Shown: piece by piece, positions 35,455 through 47,389 of the stretch
How the letters are laid out: each line of letters opens with the position of its first letter
Numbering within the stretch: the stretch's first letter is position 1
NCBI GenBank assembly: GCA_051453625.1
Contig: JBOZIK010000001.1
Location: 168,534,901 to 168,598,900, forward strand
Source: Welwitschia mirabilis
Lineage: Eukaryota > Gnetophyta > Gnetopsida > Welwitschiales
Direction: 5' to 3'
Length of the DNA: 64,000 bases
Translations under genes and position numbers: made by a program
Notes under the pieces: model-generated
Databases searched by the model: none
Told to the model about the DNA's origin: nothing
Seen by the model: only the letters and a program-made list of their open reading frames with translations

Positions 35455-36645
35455 AATCCCTTAAAACAAAAATCAATAATAAGCAATCATGTTATCACCT
35501 AAGTAATGGTTGAGATCAAGTTTACTTATGGGTTTTTAGGGGAAAAATTGCTTATGTTGAGTAGATTAGTTAAGAATGCATGGTCTTCTTAAGTAAAAAG
35601 CTTTTAATGGGAATAAGATTTGTCTTGACTAGGCTAATGAGTCAATGACCCCCTGAAAGTGCATAAAAAATTAGCTATGGGAAGATGAAGAAAAGAAAAA
35701 ATATATCTCTTATTCAAAAGCACATAACACTAATCATGTCATTGGGTTTAGTGAACTGCATTAAGGTTATGGATGTCTATTGGTAATGTAGCTCTAATGA
35801 TCTATTTGTAATAGGTTCAACTACATTAGGGTTATAAATGCTCACTGGCAATGCTTCACTAATTTTTTCATAATACAATATGCTTAACTCTATTGGTAGA
35901 AAATGTCGTAACAATGGATGTTTATAATAATAAAGATATATGCAAAGATGAAAATCAAAAAAAAAAATGAAAGAAAGGGTGGGAATCGGAGGCCTTGTGT
36001 GAACCATTATTTCTTAACTTTTATACTTAGGATTTACATCGATTTCCTAGATTCCTATAGGTTACTTAGTTAAAACTTAAGTTGGTTGATAATGTTGTTT
36101 AAAAAAATTGAAAAAAAAATAATAAAGGGCTAATAACTTAGGACAGGTCACTTGTTTATTCATTGATTTTTTATTTTACTTCACTCACATATTTTCCACC
36201 TCATTTACCTTGTATCACTTCTCTACATTTTACTTCATATTATTTTCATGAAAAATAACTCCTAAGGTATTAACCATTTTTATGAATAGTTTTCCACTTA
36301 GCATATGGTTAGTTGTAAATAGCTTACATTTTGCCTTAGCTTAAGTTACATTGTTTTCAATAAAAGAACTCTTTGTTATTTCTCTATGCCTAATTTTTCA
36401 AATAACTTAACATTTTTATCATAAACTTTGAGGACAAAGTTGAGTTTTGGTTTGGGGATATGACATCTCGATTTTCACTAAAATTTTTTACTTTAACGCC
36501 TTAATTACATAAAATTGATCATAAAATTTTCAAGTTATATCATTCACACACTTGACACACTTTTGATACAAACATGTTTTCCATGTTTAACCATTTTTTT
36601 ATCAATTTTTTGCCTAAGCACTAGCAAAAGACTGATTAAGGGATG
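35455..36645 (+). other. Gypsy-3 3' untranslated region and polypurine tract
   Basis: About 1.2 kb lies between integrase and the 3' LTR with no recognisable gene. It ends in attaagggatg (36636-36645), directly before TGTAAACATG of the LTR, a plausible polypurine primer. A related region lies in Gypsy-2 at 25130-26387, and shared text such as gggctataaacgcttactagcaatg/gttataaatgctcactggcaatgc shows homology. Confidence 0.5.
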
Positions 36646-37737
36646 TGTAAACATGTAAAATTGGCATTTATATCAAGTTTTTTAGGCTAGTTTATGGCAA
36701 ATGAAGACATTCATTTAATTTTTTTAATCTTAAAATATGTCCTTTATTGTTTTAAAAATAAAACTAAATGTTATGTTTTCTCCATATTAAAGTGCAAATA
36801 TTTAACCACTTTTGGAACACATGGCAGAAGATGGACTCAATTCCACACAAAATAATGGTGGCAATGGAGATATGAGGTGACAATGTGTAGGAGAAGCTTT
36901 TGAAGACATGTGATAGAGGCATGTGGAGGTGGCATTGGAGACATGTGATGATCTCCATCAAATGCTATAAGACTACCTCCATCAAATGCTAAATGATGAA
37001 GATTCTACATAATGCTAGAAGATGGAATCTGATCTACCTAATGTTATAAGACAGAACCTTATCTACCTAATGCTAAATGATGAAGAATATACCTAACTCC
37101 ATAAGCTAAGAATGTAACCATCCCTCACTCCTCTCTCTCCCTATAAAAGGATCTTAAACCCTTCATTGTATTCATCTTTGTCTTTGAGAAATTGGAGACT
37201 TTGGAGCTTTTTACTTTTTCTTCCTTTATTATAAGATTATTCTTATTCTGTGTCAATCACTTCTATCAAGTTATTTTTATTTGTGTAAATCACTTTTATC
37301 AAGTTAGTCTTCTAATTTCAAAGATCTTGAGTACTTTATCAATCCTTACTTTCTATTGTTATTCTTAAATTAAAGTATGAAGTAACTTCACTAATGATCA
37401 TATGGAGGATGATATTATACCTTATGAATGGAGTTGAATGCATTTTATAGTTTGTAGTGTTTTACAAGAAAGGGTGATAATATAACATTGGATTGAAGAA
37501 GTACTTAAGAACTAATCAGCAACATCTTAGAGCTAGTTTGCTTTTCTTCTTTCTAAGATGAAGTTCAAACTTTAAAAATTATTTCATCTCTTCTTCTCTT
37601 TTCTTTTCTTTTTGTATCTTGATTAAAGACTAAATTTTAGTGCAATTCTTACCAATACCCAAGGTTATCCCTAAGGAAGAATGATACTAACTATTATACT
37701 TAGTTTAAATCTAGATATTATACTATAAAGTTAATCA
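36646..37737 (+). repeat. Gypsy-3 3' LTR
   Basis: It is 1092 bp and begins TGTAAACATGTAAAATTGGC and ends agttaatca, followed by the exact catat target duplication at 37738-37742. Its TATA box is at 37142-37149. Confidence 0.85.
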
Positions 37738-37742
37738 CATAT

Positions 37743-40025
37743 TATTTACTTTAAGGTTCCTTTTCAACTTAGAAGAATGAATTAAAACTTTAACTTAGAT
37801 TACCTTACTTACGAAGGATCTCTTGTTTTACTTATACATGCTTATCAAGACATTTTTCTCCATCCACATGGCCTCTTCCTAGCTCTAGTGAGAGGGATGG
37901 AATAAGAGTGGACTTATATTTTATTCCAGTAATTAAATTTTATCTTTGATGGTAATAAGTTTGTTTATTTTACAAGTATTAATTATCTTATCTACATTAA
38001 TCAAATTATTTTTTTAATTCTTGCAAATGTATCAATAGAACTAGTCCTCTATTAGAACCGCAAGGTTATCTTTTTAATATGGATAAGATGCTTTCATTAT
38101 AACTTCTCCATCCTATTATCTAATAAGATAAAACTGAGGAGAAGGAACCTCTCAAACTTAGGTGCAACTTTTCTCTTTTTTATTTGGTTCTTTTTACATT
38201 AAACTATTTTATTTTTGAATAACCACTTGTGCAGGTCTTTTCCAATGCCTCCTTAAGATAAGGGAAAGATAAGCATGAATGAATATTTAGGCATTTGATT
38301 ACATGTAGAAGTAAGTAATCCACTTAGCTCAACTTCTCTATCTAGATTAGAAATTTTTGTGTTTTCTAAACTAAAGCATAATTAATTTGATGGGGTAATT
38401 AATTTTAATAACTTTTTGTAGGTAAATGACTTTCTAGTAATTCTTCATTAGATCCAATAAAGTTTATTTTTCTATGAGGAATATACCTTTTTTTTCCTAT
38501 TTGCAATACCTCATCCTTTAACTATGACTCCCATGTTTATAACTTTCCCTAACTCTGCTTATTCTACTACTACCTTAACTTTTGAAATATTTAAAAGGAT
38601 ACCTATCCTCTTATCCAAACTTCTTCCAAGACATACGTATTCATCTATTGAATTGAGAAATACAAAAGATTACAAGTAATAATTCTTACTCAAGCAACTC
38701 AACAATCACAATGAGATGATAACTTCTAGTGCTAAGACTTCAATAATTACAACTTTAAGAAGGATTTCAAAGCTAAAAAATCAAGAAATTTCTACCAATT
38801 TTATTATATGGATTATACTTAGGATCTAATTTGTAAAATGTTTGACATACTTATCAGTGATTTGGAAGACACTCATTATATGAAAGGCATAAAATGATGT
38901 AGTTAGGGGAGGTAAAATCCAAGCACTAAATGTTGAAGTTTTCTTTATTATTACTATATTTTTTATAAAATGTTACAAATTCACCTTTTATAGTATTTTA
39001 ACTTTAATTATATGTAGACTAAGATGAATTCTATTTGGCTAAATAGCCAAGTTCTTGAAAACAAAGTTTCTTCTTGGAAGTGGGTTTTATAAAGGTGTCA
39101 TAAAAAGATATACATATTATATGTCTAGAGCTTGTTCTAAACAGAGCATTAGAGAGCTTATGGTAGTCAATAAGAACACTCTATACTTTTTATTACAAGC
39201 ACTATATCTTCAAAGAACTCTTGTAGACATTAATATAGTACATTGTATCCTTGCTAAACCATAATTAAATAAGGCCATAACTATGGGTTTCTACATCTTT
39301 TTCTTTTCAATCCATTTAAACCCTAAATAATAGGCTCTTACTTGCATAGTCCTTAAGGTTAAAATGGTTTTAATGTAAAGCAATTCTTACCTATTATCCT
39401 TGTCATTAGAAATCTCATGTATTTCTTATGTAGCAAATTTCCTTTAGAAAGATCATTTTTTTTATGTACTCTCTTCATTTTTGTAATGAAAGATACTTTC
39501 TAATGTAGCTCTTGTTCTTTTTCCTACATGGAACAATACTTAAAAAATTCATCTTTTGTTCTTGTTTGTGTGTGTGTAAGTAATGAATTGTTTTGATCTA
39601 ATAAAAATTATGACATTTTCACATCTTAAAATTTACCTTAATAATAAATGTAAATAATTATAGGAAAAAATATGTAAAAAATACATAATATGAAATATTA
39701 ATAGTGGGTGATTTTAAAATGAATGTAAAAAAACTTATGTTTATTAATTACAAATATTCTCTTTATAACTATAGTCATTGTCAAAGAGGGTGATTTAGGT
39801 AAAGAGGCCTAATAGGAAAGTCTTCCTTTAAGGTCTTTTTTGTAGGATTACTAGGTCATTAAGCTTGCTTATCAAGGCTTGCACCTAATCCTCTAAATTC
39901 ATGCATGTCCTTTGACTTAATTAAACATTTCTTTTAATTTTAACCAAAGGTTGTAAGTCATATTACTCCTCTTTTGTGAGGTTTATACCCCTTGAATGGT
40001 AGTTGAAAATTTTACTCTAATTAAT
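37743..40025. other. Unassigned 2.3-kb interval
   Basis: No family is recognised. Two items are visible: cttgtgcagg at 38228-38237 followed by atgcctcct, which resembles a splice acceptor plus a start codon but leads into stops, and a 69-codon open segment at 39055-39264 of unknown identity. It lies between the target duplication of Gypsy-3 and the probable 5' LTR of Copia-2. Confidence 0.4.
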
Positions 40026-40290
40026 AGGTTCTTTTTTAATAAACAATTACAAATTAATTCATTCTAAATGAGACATCATATATTCATTTTCACAATTAGA
40101 TAATTTATTTCATAATAACTTTAAATACTTAAATGAATACATGATCATCCAGTAACATTTAGGATTCATGCCACATGATAGTCTCTTTACATTAAAATTG
40201 CATATATATCTCAATATGCAAGAGGAGAAGACACTAATAAAGAAGTTATTCATTGTCTATATTTCCAATATTTATAGCTCTTATTTTATA

Positions 40291-40303
40291 TGATATCAGA
40301 TAT
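40291..40303 (+). other. Copia-2 primer-binding site
   Basis: tgatatcagatat differs little from the initiator-Met primer site tggtatcagagc and follows an LTR-like end (ttatttta). Confidence 0.55.
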
Positions 40304-40309
40304 CTAATA

Positions 40310-40920
40310 TAGTTCTTTTCTTACTTCATTAATACTTCTGATTATAATACTTATTTAGATAATTATCATTTGAAAATCGAATACAAATCCAAGCATGAAT
40401 TTTACTTCCATTCTATTAAATGGCCCAAGTTATTTATCATAAGTAAGGGTTATATCATTATCATTATGCAAAAATCCAAACTTGATTATATCAACAAAAG
40501 TAAACTAACTTCTGTAGTTATAGATTCAAAGTTTTAAGAATAGTAATTCAATGATTAATTAGTAATATCATGGATCTTAAGCTTTATGAATTCTAAGTTT
40601 GTATAAATTTTCACATTTGTTGAAAATGCTAAAAAGATTTGGAAATCTATTAAAAAAAAAAGAACAAAATGACAATGCTTCATAAAACTATTAATTAAAG
40701 TAAGATATTAGTTATATTAAGCAAGATAATAAATCGTTCACAAAATATCTTAGTAATTTAAACAATATGCAAGATGAATTATTAATTTATTATTTTAAAA
40801 TAACAAGTATGAAGATGATCTAAAAGTGAGTTAAGAAAAAAATACAATTCTTGGTTATGAGCTACTTTACAATAAAAATATAAGAATGTCAGTAATGTTT
40901 CTCACACCATTTAGTATGAA
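40310..40920 (+). pseudogene. Copia-2 gag remnant
   Basis: Text such as W(S)RSILNGPSYLS and ENAKKIWKSIK corresponds to the conserved TAxEIWxxL region of plant copia gag (Retrotran_gag/UBN2 type). The frame is heavily interrupted and no start can be fixed. It is supported mostly by position between the primer site and integrase. Confidence 0.45.
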
Positions 40921-41099
40921 TAAGCGAGTAAGAAAATCATGAACTTTAAAAATTTAGAGAAAGAAAATTCTAATTTTTAGGACTAATCCATATGAATGAA
41001 TATTGATGGAAGCCCAATACTAGCAACAATTCTAGATACTTGAAAAAAAAAATAAAACCATTTCAAGTATTAGGGAAAGCTAGTAGAATTTGAAGCTCC

Positions 41100-41925
41100 A
41101 TCATTAGGGATTAGGATTTCTGCGTAATAAAGTTTTGAAACCTACAATATCGTTTATGTATCTAGATTTTCATAGGCATAAAATTTGTAAGTTTCAAAGT
41201 AATGTAGATTACCTTTTTTCTTGCATTAAAAAAAATGAAGAACCATGCTATTTTACACACTTGGATGAATACATTATAATATTATTAGTTCATAGATTGG
41301 ATTCAAGTATTTTCATAGATGATTTTTAATATAAATCTTGTATCTGTTCATTGAAAGGAAAAAATAATGTTTTCTCTACATTTTAAGAGTTTTATAAATT
41401 GATTTTTAATCAATATAATGCTAAGATAAAAATATTTTAATTAGATAATGATACAAAATTTGTGAGCAATAATTTATTTCAGTATTTGTCTAAACTTGGG
41501 ATTATTCATCAAATATCTTATACAGAACTCCTAGTAAAATGGGGTTTCTAAGAGAAAATCTTAGACACTTACTTAAATTTACTAGACTATTAATGTTTTG
41601 CATAAATATTACAAAGAGTATTGGTTTGAAGAAGTTGTAATAATTTTATCTAATTATTTGACTTCCTAATAGAATACTAAAGAATAAACCTCCCATTAAA
41701 GTCATAAATGAATGAAAAATTAGTTTTTCACATCTTTGGTTACAACTTTTGTTCTTGTGTAAGACAAGATCATGACAAACTCAATAGCCATTTAAAAAGG
41801 TTTGTATTATTTAGATACTTTGATTAAAAAATGGTATAACTGTTATGATCTGGTGTTTAAAAATATGTATGTATCAAGAGATGTCCTATTCATTGAAGAT
41901 GAACCATTTTTTTAAGAATATTTTT
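41100..41925 (+). pseudogene. Copia-2 integrase remnant
   Basis: The core start reads FIDDF near 41310, and the core continues as LDNDTKFVSNNLFQYL, then SKLGIIHQISYTE. This matches the copia pattern SDNGTEFxS...LGIIHQTSCPxTPQQNG. Downstream come KNKPPIK-like text near 41690 and MYVSRDVLFIEDEPFF near 41866-41912, the usual end of the copia integrase/linker. Several stops and frameshifts are present. The upstream open segment 41135-41329 overlaps the pre-integrase part. Confidence 0.75.
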
Positions 41926-42151
41926 GACACAAAGAATTGAAGATAAAACTTAAGGGGAGCATTTTAAAACTACTAGTTTTCCTTATGTGAGTGAAATAAA
42001 GCTGGAATCTATCATGAACATAATAAATATAAGATCAGTTAGGAAAATTCATAGATCAAAAATGAATTTTAACTTCTTAAATTTCACTACATAGAAAATC
42101 AAGAAAACATTCCTATGGCCTTGATTAAGACTCTTCTCAACCTTACATATT

Positions 42152-42330
42152 TATTGGAAAATAAGACAGCAAGAATCATGAGCAAGATTTTTGCAAAATC
42201 AAATCTTTATTTTTTTATATTCTTTAATGTATCTTATTACAATAAAGAGCTTGATGTTAAGGAAAATCGTACATTAGGATTTCACTAGGATCACAGTGCA
42301 CATATATTCCTTAGCATTACTCCCTTAACA
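42152..42330 (-). repeat. Copia-1 3' LTR, at least the terminal part
   Basis: It matches 46931-47120 over landmarks such as caagatttttgcaaaatcaa, then caataaagagcttgatgtta and catatattccttag. Its right limit is unclear. ttaaca at 42325-42330 is one candidate, but the LTR could run to about 42650 and include the 33-bp repeats. Confidence 0.6.
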
Positions 42331-42462
42331 TGGAAGTACACTTTCTTCTAAGAAAACTCAAAGTATGTAAAGAAAACCCTTGGAAATGTGACTCGTAAAA
42401 AAACCTTCTTAAAAGGGTTATCATGTAAGGGATCTACTTTGTTAAAGAAGTAGTCAATTTAC

Positions 42463-42590
42463 TACTACACATCTCATAGAAAATAGGACTATCGTGTGTA
42501 TTACACATTCCATAATGCTAAGTCAAAAATGTACTACACATCTCGTAGTACTAGGCCATATTTGTACTACATATCTTAGAGTACTAGATT
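42463..42590. repeat. Four-copy tandem repeat, about 33 bp
   Basis: Copies of tactacacatctcgtag start at about 42463, 42499, 42532 and 42564, with changes in each. It lies in or just beside the left LTR of Copia-1 and has no counterpart in the right LTR. Confidence 0.65.
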
Positions 42591-42719
42591 AAGAGTGACT
42601 TCAAATAGAGACTCAAAAGACAAATGAATCCCATAATGTACAAGAGGAAAAAAATAGGTTTAAATTGACTCATTATTAATTGAATTTTAAATTGGAAGTA
42701 CTAAAAATTCTATCAATCA

Positions 42720-43885
42720 AGTGACTTAGTAAGGATATCAGCACTTTACTTAATGGTCAGACAATATACAAGCATAATAACTTTATTTTAAATAAGTTCT
42801 CTAATTTTATGGATCCCAAGTATTTTGTCCTGCCATGGTGCAATGGATCTTTTGTTATGCAAATCATTGACTGATTATGGATGAAGAGATTTATTGCCTT
42901 ATTCTATTATAATTTAACTTCTTTTAAAAATTTTCTTCGCCATTTAATTTCTCTACATGCCATAGAACCAGCTGCATATTTTGCCTCAATAAAAGATCAC
43001 ACTATATTTTTCTAATACTTTGACCACCAAAATAGTGGTGATATCCTTAAGAACATGATATACCATAATGTTAACAATGAGATATTAGTTTCTATAGTGA
43101 AATTAGAATCAAAGTATTCCTTTAGAATGAATTGAAAGTATCTTTTATAGGATTAACCTAAATCTCTAGCCTTCTTTGAATATCTCAATTCTCTCTTTAT
43201 ATCATTTAGATGAGCTACCATAAGCGCATGTAGATATATTAATAATACACTAATAACATATGATATGTCTAGTTTAGTATTAATTATATAAATCAAAATT
43301 TCTTATATTCTTCTGCATTTGATTTCATTTGTAGGTTCTAAGTATTTATTAGTAGATATCTTAGCATTCTTCTCTAAAGGTGTTATAGCTTCTTTTGCAT
43401 CTTCTAGTCTAAACTTTTAGATTAGATCTCTGATATACTTCTTTTGTGTTAAGAATATTCCATCTTTTTGATAAAAAGTTTGTACACCTAAGTAGAATCT
43501 CACTAATCTGAGATTAAGAATCTTAAATTCCTCATTTAAGGTAATTTTTGTTCTTTTTACATCTTATTCATCACTTTCAATTATTAGCATATCACCTATA
43601 TATACCACTTTGTATGTATATTTGCACCAATCATATTTTATAAAAAACATGGCATTCACATCTTGATAATCACATAATCTGAATCTAATAGAATTTAAAT
43701 AATTTTCAAGCTTAGTGTACCAAGCTCTTGATGCTTGTTTAGCCCATATAGATCCTTGATCAATCTACATACCTTATGTTCTTTGTCTTTTTCTTTAAAA
43801 CCCTTTGGTTGCATCATGTAGATTTTTTCTTGAAGTTTTCATGGATAAAGGTTGTCTTTATGTCCAATTGATGAATCTTTTATCC
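42720..43885 (-). pseudogene. Copia-1 reverse transcriptase and RNase H remnant
   Basis: Reading leftward from 43885, the sequence gives IHQLDIKTTFIHENFKKKIY, then MQPKGFKEKDKE, LYGL and RAWYTKLENYL-like text, and VVYIGDMLIIESD. The catalytic box at about 43587-43603 reads YIGD instead of YVDD. This is followed by QKKYIRDLI, ISYVISV and then RNase H text to about 42720. These are the standard steps of copia RT and RNase H. Stops interrupt every segment. The RT begins abruptly just left of a second primer-like site, so all upstream coding domains are deleted. Confidence 0.75.
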
Positions 43886-43935
43886 TTTTTGTTTTACCAA
43901 CACAATCACTGTTCTGATGGTGGCCTATTTTGCTC

Positions 43936-43950
43936 TAATACCAATTGTGA
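43936..43950 (-). other. Second primer-site-like sequence inside Copia-1
   Basis: On the minus strand caattggtattagagc reads as a near-perfect initiator-Met primer site and is preceded by ccatactca, like an LTR end. It sits between leader sequence on the right and RT sequence on the left. It may be a scar from template switching or from another element. Confidence 0.5.
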
Positions 43951-46914
43951 GTATGGAGATGAATGACTCTAACAACCACTAAAAATTACCCTTTGAAGAT
44001 GATGATGAATATGCTATGATGGAAAGAGGATGAAAATCAAAAAAAGTTAACAAGATATAAGGTAAAGTCAAGAATTAGAGGGATCTTACTTACACCCACA
44101 ACTAAAAGTGATTTATGTATTACACAAAGAAAGTTTATCAAACTTAAAAAACATTTTAAGGAAAAAAGGATCAAGAGATGGTATACTCATAAGAAAAGGA
44201 ATCTTTCTCTCTTTTATAATTTTAAATAATCTATCCAAGTCATAATGCAACTAAAGCAAAGAGAAAAAAAATGTCACGATAGAGAGGTATAATTACAATG
44301 AAAGGAAATCAAGTCCACAAATCAAGTTATTCATTTAAACCATAAAGTATGACAATAAAAAAACCACCCAAAGTAGTAAGATCCTACATGCACAAGAAAG
44401 AAAAATGAAGGTACTTTCTTTAAAATTTCTTAATATAAGCTAGTTGAGTTTTAATGCAAGGGGTCTAAATTGATTATTAGATAATGAAAATGATGAAATT
44501 GATGAAGTTTAAAATCTTCTCTCAAATTCGAGTAGTGATCATGGAGTAGTGATCATGTCCCCTCCCAGAGTGTTACCCTTATCTCTAAATGGAGTGATAA
44601 GACAAAATCTAAATTACATCAATCATCAGTCAGTTTTAATTACCTAAACTATATACCCCTATTAAGAGAGAGTATTGTGCAATGTCAGTAACCTACTTTA
44701 GACTCAATAAATTTTAGAATTTATTAAGCCTATGTCCCTTGGTAATGAAATCCAAATGAACCCTGTCACTGTGCCTCTATCCTTCACCTAGTATACCATT
44801 GATTACTAAGGTTTACGAGCGAATCTAGATCTTGATATGCCTAATACATTTTACTTAAGAGAGACATAGCTCTCTGTATAGCTTGAACTTTGTAGTTATG
44901 GTATTTAATACTTCATAATAAGTTTTAAAAGATAGCATAAATCCTGACATGGTTCTTTACCTATGTAAGGCTTCTTGTTCTCATCACCATCTAAAATGTA
45001 TTACCAATAAAACTCATTAAGTGTTTAAGAGATGAAAGGTAAAGGTAACTTCCTTTTTTATTAATTAACTTAAGCAAGCTTAATAAAATAAGAGAAGAAA
45101 TAATAAAAAACCAAAGATACACAAGAAAAAAGAACTGATTATAATATAGTTAAGTCAAATCAATCTTGTTCACCATCCAAGTTAGTTTAATCTATCCAAA
45201 TCACAAAAATAGATCCAAGAGAAGGGGGAAAATCAAGTTAAGGAATCTTGCTCCACATCCCAACTTGATTTAATGAGAGAGATTTTGGCTTACAAAATTA
45301 AAAGCGTCAAAAATCTCAAGAAAGACTCAAAAAAGAGGAAAGCTCAAAAATTGAGGAAAAGAGATCAAAAAAATCAAATCAAGGAATCTTTCTCAACATG
45401 CCAACTTGATTTGATAATAAAAAATGATTTTTGGATTTAGAAGTTTAAAAGATTCCCTAAAAAAACTCAAAAAATAGCTTAAAAGGCTCAAAAACAAAAA
45501 TAAATGCACAAAACTACGCATGTGCATAAAATAGAGCTAAAAACTAGACAATTACTAGCTAAATCACATGTGCACAAAATAAGTAAATTGCTAAACAATA
45601 ACTCAGTAAAATTGCATGTGAAAAAAAATGCTAGCAAAAGCTAGCAATTTCACATGTGCATAGAAGAGGGCCAAAAGTATTACACAAAAGCACATATGCA
45701 GAAGTCCAATAGAAAATTGTTTAAAAATTTGAAAAATGCACCATATGTGCATGGAGACAAAAAAGAGAAGTAATTTAACATGTCTTTAGCATAGAGGAGA
45801 GTCTTACCCATGGTTAGCGATGACAACAGTAGATCACAGCAGGCAAGGAGCAGTGGTAGTAGTAGCAGTGGTAGTAGAAGATTACAATAGGCACAAAGCA
45901 GCAGCAACAGTGGTGGTGGTAGCGAGAGGCACAGAGTAGCGGAAGTAGTAAAAGTACTAGTGATAAGATAACTAGGAGAAGATAACATTACATAGCAAAA
46001 ATAAATTATAAAATAGGAGGCCCACAACAAAAAATGATGGTATAGGCAGGAAGAAAAAGTTGACTCACATTAGCCTTTAGCTGAAGAAGTTCTACAGGCA
46101 AGACTGCCCTTTCTCATAGAAGGATAATTAATACACTTGAGAGCAAGTATAAGAAGAGAATAGCACAACATAACACAATGCATGTAGCAAAAATAAACAC
46201 CATGACACTCATTGGATGTATATTAAGATCCACAGATATAAAGATCAGCAACAAAGACATAGCAAGCAATATGCAAGAAACATGATGACGATGTAGGAAG
46301 CTAGGTGATGGAAGCATGCGAAATACAGTAACATGTAATAGTAAAACAAGATGCAAGAAGAGCAACTGATAGTGGAAAAAAATATAAGAGTGGGGCAAAA
46401 AAAAGAGTGGATAATAGCACAGGAGACACAATGGATAAAAGTGGAGGCATACATCAGATGATTGCTAAGTAGACAAATAGTAATGGACTTCCTTAGTAAA
46501 GATACATAGAGTAGTGGAGGCATCAACAGTAGTGAAACATTAATAGCAAGAGATGTATTAATGATTGCAGACTTAGCGAAGGTAATGGACATCAATGCAG
46601 GTGGGTCAATGTAGGTTAACCCTATAAAAACTTGTAAAAAAGGCAATTAAAAAAGAAATTACCACAAATTATTTAAAAAATATTTTAAATGCTTTTAAAA
46701 AGGACTAAAAAAAGGCATAAAAAATCCTATAGAGTCTTAAAAACAAGTTTTAAAATATTCCAAAGAGAGGTTAATAGAAGCCAAAAAAAAGGATAAAGAG
46801 ATTCAATGGAAGGCGCAAGTAAAGGTCTTAGAAACTCCAAGATCCCAAAAAAAAAAAGGTGAAGGCCATAAGAAGCTTTAAGAACATCACTAAGATCCTT
46901 AATAACCCTAGCCT
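43951..46914 (-). other. Copia-1 long leader, homologous to 59283-62200
   Basis: About 3 kb of sequence with no coding homology follows the primer site. It is the inverted counterpart of the Copia-4 leader. Shared landmarks are the primer-proximal cttatggcct (near 46870 and 59331), a CAG/GGT-rich patch, an Asn-Leu-type aagttgggatg/ctccacatcccaactt block and the stretch near 44200-44240 with atctatccaagtcataatgc. Small minus-strand open segments (46030-45680, 46431-46114, 46646-46245, 46951-46727) arise from low-complexity codons and match no family. Confidence 0.65.
45830..45965. repeat. CAG/GTG trinucleotide-rich patch in the leader
   Basis: Imperfect runs of agcagtggtagtagtagcag-type sequence lie here, with a weaker counterpart in Copia-4 near 59745-59890 (cactgctactc...). 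It produces Leu-rich open frames on the minus strand that are not evidence of protein. Confidence 0.6.
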
Positions 46915-46928
46915 GGGCTTTGATATTA
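46915..46928 (-). other. Copia-1 primer-binding site
   Basis: On the minus strand taatatcaaagccc follows the LTR end cccaacaag and fits the initiator-Met site tggtatcaaagcc. The equivalent in Copia-4 is at 59266-59282. Confidence 0.65.
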
Positions 46929-46930
46929 CT

Positions 46931-47298
46931 TGTTGGGAAACAAAAGAGCAAGAATCACAAACAAGATTTTTCCAAAATCAAATCTTTTTTTCTTAATATT
47001 CCTCAATTTACCTCATTACAATGAAGAGATTACTTTTAAAGGAAAGCAGACTATTAGGGTTTTACTAGGATTTTCATGTCCTCTTAGGCATATGACCATG
47101 GTGCATATATATTCCTTAGTAATGTATTCTTGTATCTATAAAGTCCCTTTCGAATTTTAAAATTATATTACATACCATACCTTATCTAATGAAAAGTTAT
47201 ATATGTTACAATAATGTATCTTCTAATTATTTACCTTTCAAGGACACCATGTAAAACCCTAATAAATTTAAAATATTTAAAGGATCTATCACTCAACA
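46931..47298 (-). repeat. Copia-1 5' LTR (right LTR)
   Basis: It starts tgttgggaaac and ends cactcaaca on the plus strand, matching the inverted ends of the Copia-4 LTR (tgttaagtg...cccaaca). It is 368 bp, against 524 bp for Copia-4, so an internal deletion or divergence has occurred. Confidence 0.65.
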
Positions 47299-47389
47299 GG
47301 AGTGAAAAAATGTTGTAAAAGTAGATCTCACAACATTGAATAAAACTAATCTTTGATGTATTATTAGATTATCTTCAAGAATAAGGTAG

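Larger units (their letters stand above)
28252..37737 (+). mobile_element. Gypsy-3: full-length Ty3/gypsy element, Athila/Tat type
   Basis: It is 9486 bp as assembled, with gaps at 29937-30052, 30606-30644 and 32688-32697. The LTRs are 28252-29478 and 36646-37737. The target duplication catat is exact at 28247-28251 and 37738-37742. The internal order is primer site, gag, protease, RT, RNase H, integrase. Longer open segments survive here than in Gypsy-2, so it may be younger. Both elements share LTR termini and promoter context and so are members of related families. Confidence 0.9.
42152..47298 (-). mobile_element. Copia-1: minus-strand Ty1/copia element nested in Copia-2
   Basis: The left end (tattggaaaataag) and the right LTR start (tgttgggaaacaaaag at 46931) are direct copies of the same LTR end, sharing about 170 bases. 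Between them the minus strand gives leader, RT and RNase H remnants. Copia-2 coding sequence ends on the left and resumes on the right, so this is a nested insertion in opposite orientation. No clear target duplication is visible and the left LTR limit is uncertain. The gag and integrase part is missing. Confidence 0.7.

Noticed and set aside
38228-38260. Splice-acceptor-like tgcagg followed by an ATG with MPP
   Set aside because: The frame hits a stop within four codons and no downstream homology was found.
39055-39264. 69-codon open segment that might be copia pre-integrase
   Set aside because: Similarity is too weak, it lacks the expected WHxRLGH text downstream, and it lies outside the Copia-2 LTR-like boundary.
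45680-46646. Leucine/serine-rich minus-strand open frames up to 133 codons
   Set aside because: They arise from CAG/GTG- and GCA-rich low-complexity leader sequence and match no family; the homologous Copia-4 leader does not keep them open.
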